The translations under genes and the position numbers were made by a program. The notes under the pieces were generated by a model that saw nothing but the letters and a program-made list of their open reading frames with translations, had not been told where the DNA came from and did no database searches. This document shows positions 15,295 to 17,805 of a stretch of DNA of 17,805 nt, piece by piece (the stretch's first letter is position 1; each line of letters begins with the position of its first letter). The DNA is from Candidatus Bathyarchaeota archaeon (GTDB taxonomy: Archaea > Thermoproteota > Bathyarchaeia > 40CM-2-53-6). The stretch spans positions 1 to 17,805 of the forward strand of contig VBAY01000143.1 in the NCBI GenBank assembly GCA_005883085.1. The letters are read 5' to 3'.

Positions 15295-15316
15295 ATATCA
15301 ACAATTGATATTTAAC
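15295..15316 (+). promoter_or_regulatory. Perfect 17-base dyad fused to a TATA-like box, upstream of the amidohydrolase
   Basis: ATATCAA (15295-15301), CAA, TTGATAT (15305-15311) is a perfect seven-base dyad. Its right arm runs into GATATTTAAC (15308-15316), a TATA-like box. A protein bound here would block or guide TBP, so this is a good operator candidate for the amidohydrolase-GNAT pair. Confidence 0.5.
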
Positions 15317-15370
15317 GACCGGTACCCGCGAATCCTACGCAACGATACACCGCAACCGTGTGCATCTCCT

Positions 15371-15439
15371 ATGAGGAAGGATGAAAGAACAACCTTATCC
15401 AGATTCAGGCACCTGGTGAGAGATTATTGCAAAGAATAA
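15371..15439 (+). CDS. Possible 22-residue leader peptide overlapping the amidohydrolase start
   Basis: ATG at 15371 opens MRKDERTTLSRFRHLVRDYC and ends with KE and TAA at 15437-15439, ten bases past the amidohydrolase TTG. A second short frame starts at ATG 15381, seven bases from GAGGAAGG, and ends at 15417-15419 over the amidohydrolase ribosome site. Either may be a leader peptide; neither is recognised, and short frames arise by chance. Confidence 0.2.
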   Translation: MRKDERTTLSRFRHLVRDYCKE

Positions 15440-16248
15440 TCGATGCTCACATGCACTTGTCTGAACGCCGAGACGACACCCTCAATCACTTCGCGCAGAA
15501 GAACCGGCTGAGGTACACTCTTGGCGAGCTGCTGGGCACGATGCGAAGGCACAAGATCGTGCGCGGGTTGCTCCTCAGCCCGCCCCTGCGAGGAGGCGTC
15601 CCTCTTCCAAACGAGAATGTCATCAGGTTGTGCGGAAGGAGTGACGGGATGCTCGCGCCGGTGATTACGGTAGAGCCCACTGCTAAAGAAGTGAAGACTG
15701 CCATCAAACTTGCCGAGGAAGACAGGAATGAAGTGAAGGCGTTCAAGGTGAGACTGGGTTACGTGAAGGCATCAGCGGAAAGCCCTGTCTTTGACAGGCT
15801 CTACGACTATGCCGAGTCAGAGAGTCTCCCGGTGCTCTTCCACACCGGGGATACAGCCGTCAGCAACGGAGACCTATCCCGCTCTCACCCGCTGACGTTG
15901 GACGGATTGGCTAACAAGAGGGAGGAGCTGACCATAATCCTCTGCCACTTTGGCAATCCATGGTTTGAGGATGTCGCCGAGCTCATCTACAAACATCCGA
16001 ATGTCTGCGCTGACATCTCCGGGCTCATTACGGGCGGTGCGTATGCGGAGAAGTATGCGGAGTGGCTTGCCAGGAAGATCAGCGAAGCCATCTACTTTGC
16101 AGGCGGTGCGGACAAGGTGATCTTCGGAACCGACTACCCAGTCACGAAGCACGCTGATACGTTGGCTCTTGTAAGAAGGCTGGAAGTGGATGAGAGTGAC
16201 AAGGAGAAGATACTCTGGCGGAACGCGAAGCGAGTGTACGGCCTGTGA
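15427..16248 (+). CDS. Amidohydrolase-family (amidohydrolase 2 type) metal-dependent hydrolase
   Basis: This 273-residue TIM-barrel hydrolase shows the metal ligands in order: His8-x-His10 (DAHMHL), His139 (LFHTGD), His174 (CHFGNPW) and Asp236 (FGTDYP). The amidohydrolase 2 group includes decarboxylases, lactonases and C-C hydrolases acting on aromatic or keto acids; which one cannot be told. Start TTG 15427 is well supported: GGTGAG at 15415-15420 with a six-base spacer, and the metal motif follows at once, as in relatives. Its stop overlaps the GTG of the next gene by four bases (GTGA), so the two are translated together. A dyad-TATA element lies about 110 bases ahead. Confidence 0.85.
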   Translation: MQRIIDAHMHLSERRDDTLNHFAQKNRLRYTLGELLGTMRRHKIVRGLLLSPPLRGGVPLPNENVIRLCGRSDGMLAPVITVEPTAKEVKTAIKLAEEDRNEVKAFKVRLGYVKASAESPVFDRLYDYAESESLPVLFHTGDTAVSNGDLSRSHPLTLDGLANKREELTIILCHFGNPWFEDVAELIYKHPNVCADISGLITGGAYAEKYAEWLARKISEAIYFAGGADKVIFGTDYPVTKHADTLALVRRLEVDESDKEKILWRNAKRVYGL

Positions 16249-16736
16249 CGGCCCAGGAGGAAGTCGCGATTGTAGATGTTCCCAAGAGGAAGAGGGCGGG
16301 CCTCGAATGGATACTTGAGGAGAGCTTCGAAGGATGGTACCTGATGCATTCGAAAAGAACCCTTCGGGATATCGAGCTGGTCAGGGCCGCAATGTCAACA
16401 GGCAAGGCGGTCGGTCTGGTAATGCTGAAAACGTTAGGGAAAGGCGTCGGCTACGTATACTACATCGCTGTCGCAAAGGCGAACAGAAAGAGAGGGATCG
16501 GGAAAATATTATTGGAAGACGCCTTGCGGCACTTCAAAGCCTCGAGTCTAGAAGAAGTATTTGCTAGTGTGGAGGAGGACAACGAGCCTTCTGAGGCACT
16601 GTTCGCGTCAGAAGGGTTCACGCGAACGAGCTTCGGCGAAGTTTCCAAGAAGCACGGGAGTCTTCACGCGCTCAACATGTACAGGGAAATGTTGGTCGTT
16701 CCAGGCGAGGTCCTCTTGCGCAGGACGATCACCTGA
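16245..16736 (+). CDS. GNAT-family N-acetyltransferase
   Basis: This 163-residue protein has the acetyl-CoA binding motif A, YIAVAKANRKRGIGKILLEDA at about 73-93 (Arg81-Lys82-Arg83-Gly84-Ile85-Gly86), and the later EALFASEGFTR strand-helix typical of GNAT enzymes. It transfers an acetyl group from acetyl-CoA to an amine; the acceptor is unknown. The GTG start overlaps the amidohydrolase stop by four bases, and no ribosome site of its own is clear, so translational coupling is likely. A link between the two reactions is inference only. Confidence 0.85.
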   Translation: MTAQEEVAIVDVPKRKRAGLEWILEESFEGWYLMHSKRTLRDIELVRAAMSTGKAVGLVMLKTLGKGVGYVYYIAVAKANRKRGIGKILLEDALRHFKASSLEEVFASVEEDNEPSEALFASEGFTRTSFGEVSKKHGSLHALNMYREMLVVPGEVLLRRTIT

Positions 16737-16784
16737 ACCTGTGTTGGCTTGACCGACTGCCTTTGACCCAAAAAGTAGTCTCCA

Positions 16785-16795
16785 TCTATATGAGC
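16785..16795 (+). promoter_or_regulatory. TATA-like box of the dienelactone-hydrolase-like gene
   Basis: ATCTATATGAG is centred about 55 bases before the ATG at 16845, giving an expected leader of roughly 25-30 bases. It suggests the gene is transcribed separately from the GNAT gene. Confidence 0.4.
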
Positions 16796-16844
16796 AAAGA
16801 TTAATGACCGCTCGCCGTAAAAGCTCTCTGAAGCTCGGATTCGG

Positions 16845-17522
16845 ATGACTGTAAAGAGTCGTATGGTCGAATTCAAGGCGGAGGGCGGGCAGGGAAAGGG
16901 ATACCTGGCGTCGCCTGAAAAGCCTCGCGGGGCAGTCCTCGTCCTGCATGCCTGGTGGGGACTGAATGACTTCTTCAAGAGCTTCGCTAATAGACTGGCA
17001 TCCCAAGGATTTCTCGCGCTGGCGCCGGACCTGCACGATGGTGCCTTGGCAAGGACTGTGGCGGAAGCAAAGGAGCTCCACTCGAAGATACTCGACGAGA
17101 GAGTGAAGAAGCTCGTCTTGGGCGCCGCAGAGTATCTCCAGTCGCTCCCATCGTTATCGGGACAAAAGATTGGCGTTGTAGGCTTTTCCATGGGCGCGGC
17201 GTGGTCTCTCTTATTGAGCACTCTGAAGCCAGAAAATGTTGGCGCAGTTGTCGTTTTCTATGGAACTTACCCTATTGATTTTTCCAAGGCAAGAGCATCG
17301 TATCTCGGACATTTTGCGCCCGAGGATGAGTGGGAGCCTATGGCTGACGTGCGTGCAACGGAAGAGAAGATTCGCGGGGCAGGAAAGGAAGTAGCGTTTC
17401 ACTTCTACCCGGGAACGAAACATTGGTTTGTCGAAGAGAATAGGCCTGTAGAGTACAATCGAGATGCGGCAGATCTTGCGTGGAAGAGGACATTAGAGTT
17501 CCTCGACACCAAACTACGGTAA
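16845..17522 (+). CDS. Dienelactone hydrolase-like protein
   Basis: This 225-residue alpha/beta hydrolase matches the dienelactone hydrolase family in length and layout: VLVLHAWWGLNDF near 31-43, nucleophile in GFSMGA at Ser115, GHFAPEDEW with Asp161, and PGTKHWF with His193. Classical enzymes use Cys as nucleophile and a Glu in the early loop; here the nucleophile is Ser and the Glu position reads Ala36. The activity is therefore probably a serine esterase or lactonase of the wider family. The ATG at 16845 lies just before the first strand. No signal peptide. It is convergent with the partial gene at the right edge. Confidence 0.85.
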   Translation: MTVKSRMVEFKAEGGQGKGYLASPEKPRGAVLVLHAWWGLNDFFKSFANRLASQGFLALAPDLHDGALARTVAEAKELHSKILDERVKKLVLGAAEYLQSLPSLSGQKIGVVGFSMGAAWSLLLSTLKPENVGAVVVFYGTYPIDFSKARASYLGHFAPEDEWEPMADVRATEEKIRGAGKEVAFHFYPGTKHWFVEENRPVEYNRDAADLAWKRTLEFLDTKLR

Positions 17523-17579
17523 CCCATCTAGTGAGTACTGGCACTGCGCCACCCGACCACACCCAATAACCGACACGGC

Positions 17580-17589
17580 CATTTTTAGG
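17580..17589 (+). terminator. Possible T-run terminator after the dienelactone-hydrolase-like gene
   Basis: CATTTTTAGG, about 60 bases after the stop, holds the five-T run that archaeal polymerases can stop at. No hairpin is needed in archaea. Weak support. Confidence 0.3.
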
Positions 17590-17624
17590 ACGAGATCGCA
17601 TGGCGCGCATGGTAGGCTGTGCCG

Positions 17625-17805
17625 CTATCGTCTGGTCTTGGGTGTGAACGCCATTACAGGGATGGTCCTCTTGGTCTTTTGTTGGTATTGGGCGAACTGG
17701 GGGTAGAGTGAGGCTTGTTTCTTGTAGATTCGGTCGCGTTCGGCCCCGGTTATTTCCTCTGCGTGTACATCTATGGTGTCATTTCCGACTTCGATTTTCA
17801 CATCA
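17625..17805 (-). CDS. Deazaflavin (F420)-dependent nitroreductase-family protein, C-terminal part
   Basis: The minus strand is open from the right edge to a TAG at 17625-17627 and encodes the last 59 residues of a protein; its start lies outside. The sequence DVKIEVGNDTIDVHAEEITG, then AERDRIYKKQASLYPQFAQY and KTKRTIPVMAF, has the ending of the deazaflavin-dependent nitroreductase (Ddn-like, DUF385) family: a strand pair, E(I/L)TGxER, a helix, YPxF..Y, then (R)xIPV. Members bind F420 or related flavins. No ATG, GTG or TTG fitting a start is needed within this part. The call rests on pattern resemblance alone. Confidence 0.65.
   Translation of the reverse strand, partial: DVKIEVGNDTIDVHAEEITGAERDRIYKKQASLYPQFAQYQQKTKRTIPVMAFTPKTRR

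Noticed and set aside
16608..17221. Long minus-strand frames (157 and 185 codons) opposite the GNAT and hydrolase genes
   Set aside because: Both plus-strand genes have full catalytic motifs; the minus frames show none.

Overview
The window looks like chromosomal DNA of an uncultured archaeon. The support is a geranylgeranyl-reductase-family flavoprotein with the P-x-x-C-S-G motif (archaeal lipid metabolism), a small Zn-finger/KH protein of the archaeal NusA-like type, TATA-like boxes 20-30 bp ahead of several genes, and frequent TTG/GTG starts. The secreted PKD, CARDB and cupredoxin proteins would suit a soil or sediment member of the Thaumarchaeota/Bathyarchaeota side, but that placement is inference. 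I see no tRNA, rRNA, CRISPR array, insertion sequence or integrase.

Layout. (1) 1-5388 is a cell-surface block. It holds the 3' part of a membrane-anchored GH5-type glycosidase with a CARDB domain, then a secreted metallophosphoesterase followed by nine PKD modules. The second gene is broken: PKD module 3 is cut short and out of frame, and a separate frame problem appears at its signal peptide. (2) 5389-5913 has no convincing gene. (3) 5914-7631 holds a NusA-like KH protein and a geranylgeranyl reductase 8 bp apart, probably one operon. A YciI-like gene converges on them and is divergent from a saccharopine-dehydrogenase-like gene, with one TATA-like element between the divergent pair. (4) 9273-12403 carries mostly small or unknown genes: a secreted Cys-containing protein, a Cys-rich mini-protein, a nucleotidyltransferase-fold protein, and 4-TM and 2-TM membrane proteins. 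(5) 12575-14821 holds a secreted protein with two cupredoxin-like domains that have both lost the copper-binding Cys, followed by an alpha/beta hydrolase. (6) 14857-17805 holds a small zinc-finger protein, an amidohydrolase overlapping a GNAT acetyltransferase by four bases, a dienelactone-hydrolase-like protein, and at the right edge the C-terminus of a deazaflavin (F420)-dependent nitroreductase-family protein on the minus strand. That last gene has no start codon inside the window.

Functionally, the left third concerns polysaccharide or phosphoester breakdown outside the cell. The middle is housekeeping: transcription, lipid reduction and amino-acid-type dehydrogenation. The right third is a set of hydrolases and small-molecule enzymes without one obvious pathway. 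No defence or mobile system is evident. The most unusual items are the paired Cys-less cupredoxins, the duplicated calcium-loop insert between the two catalytic glutamates of the GH5 enzyme, and the broken PKD gene.
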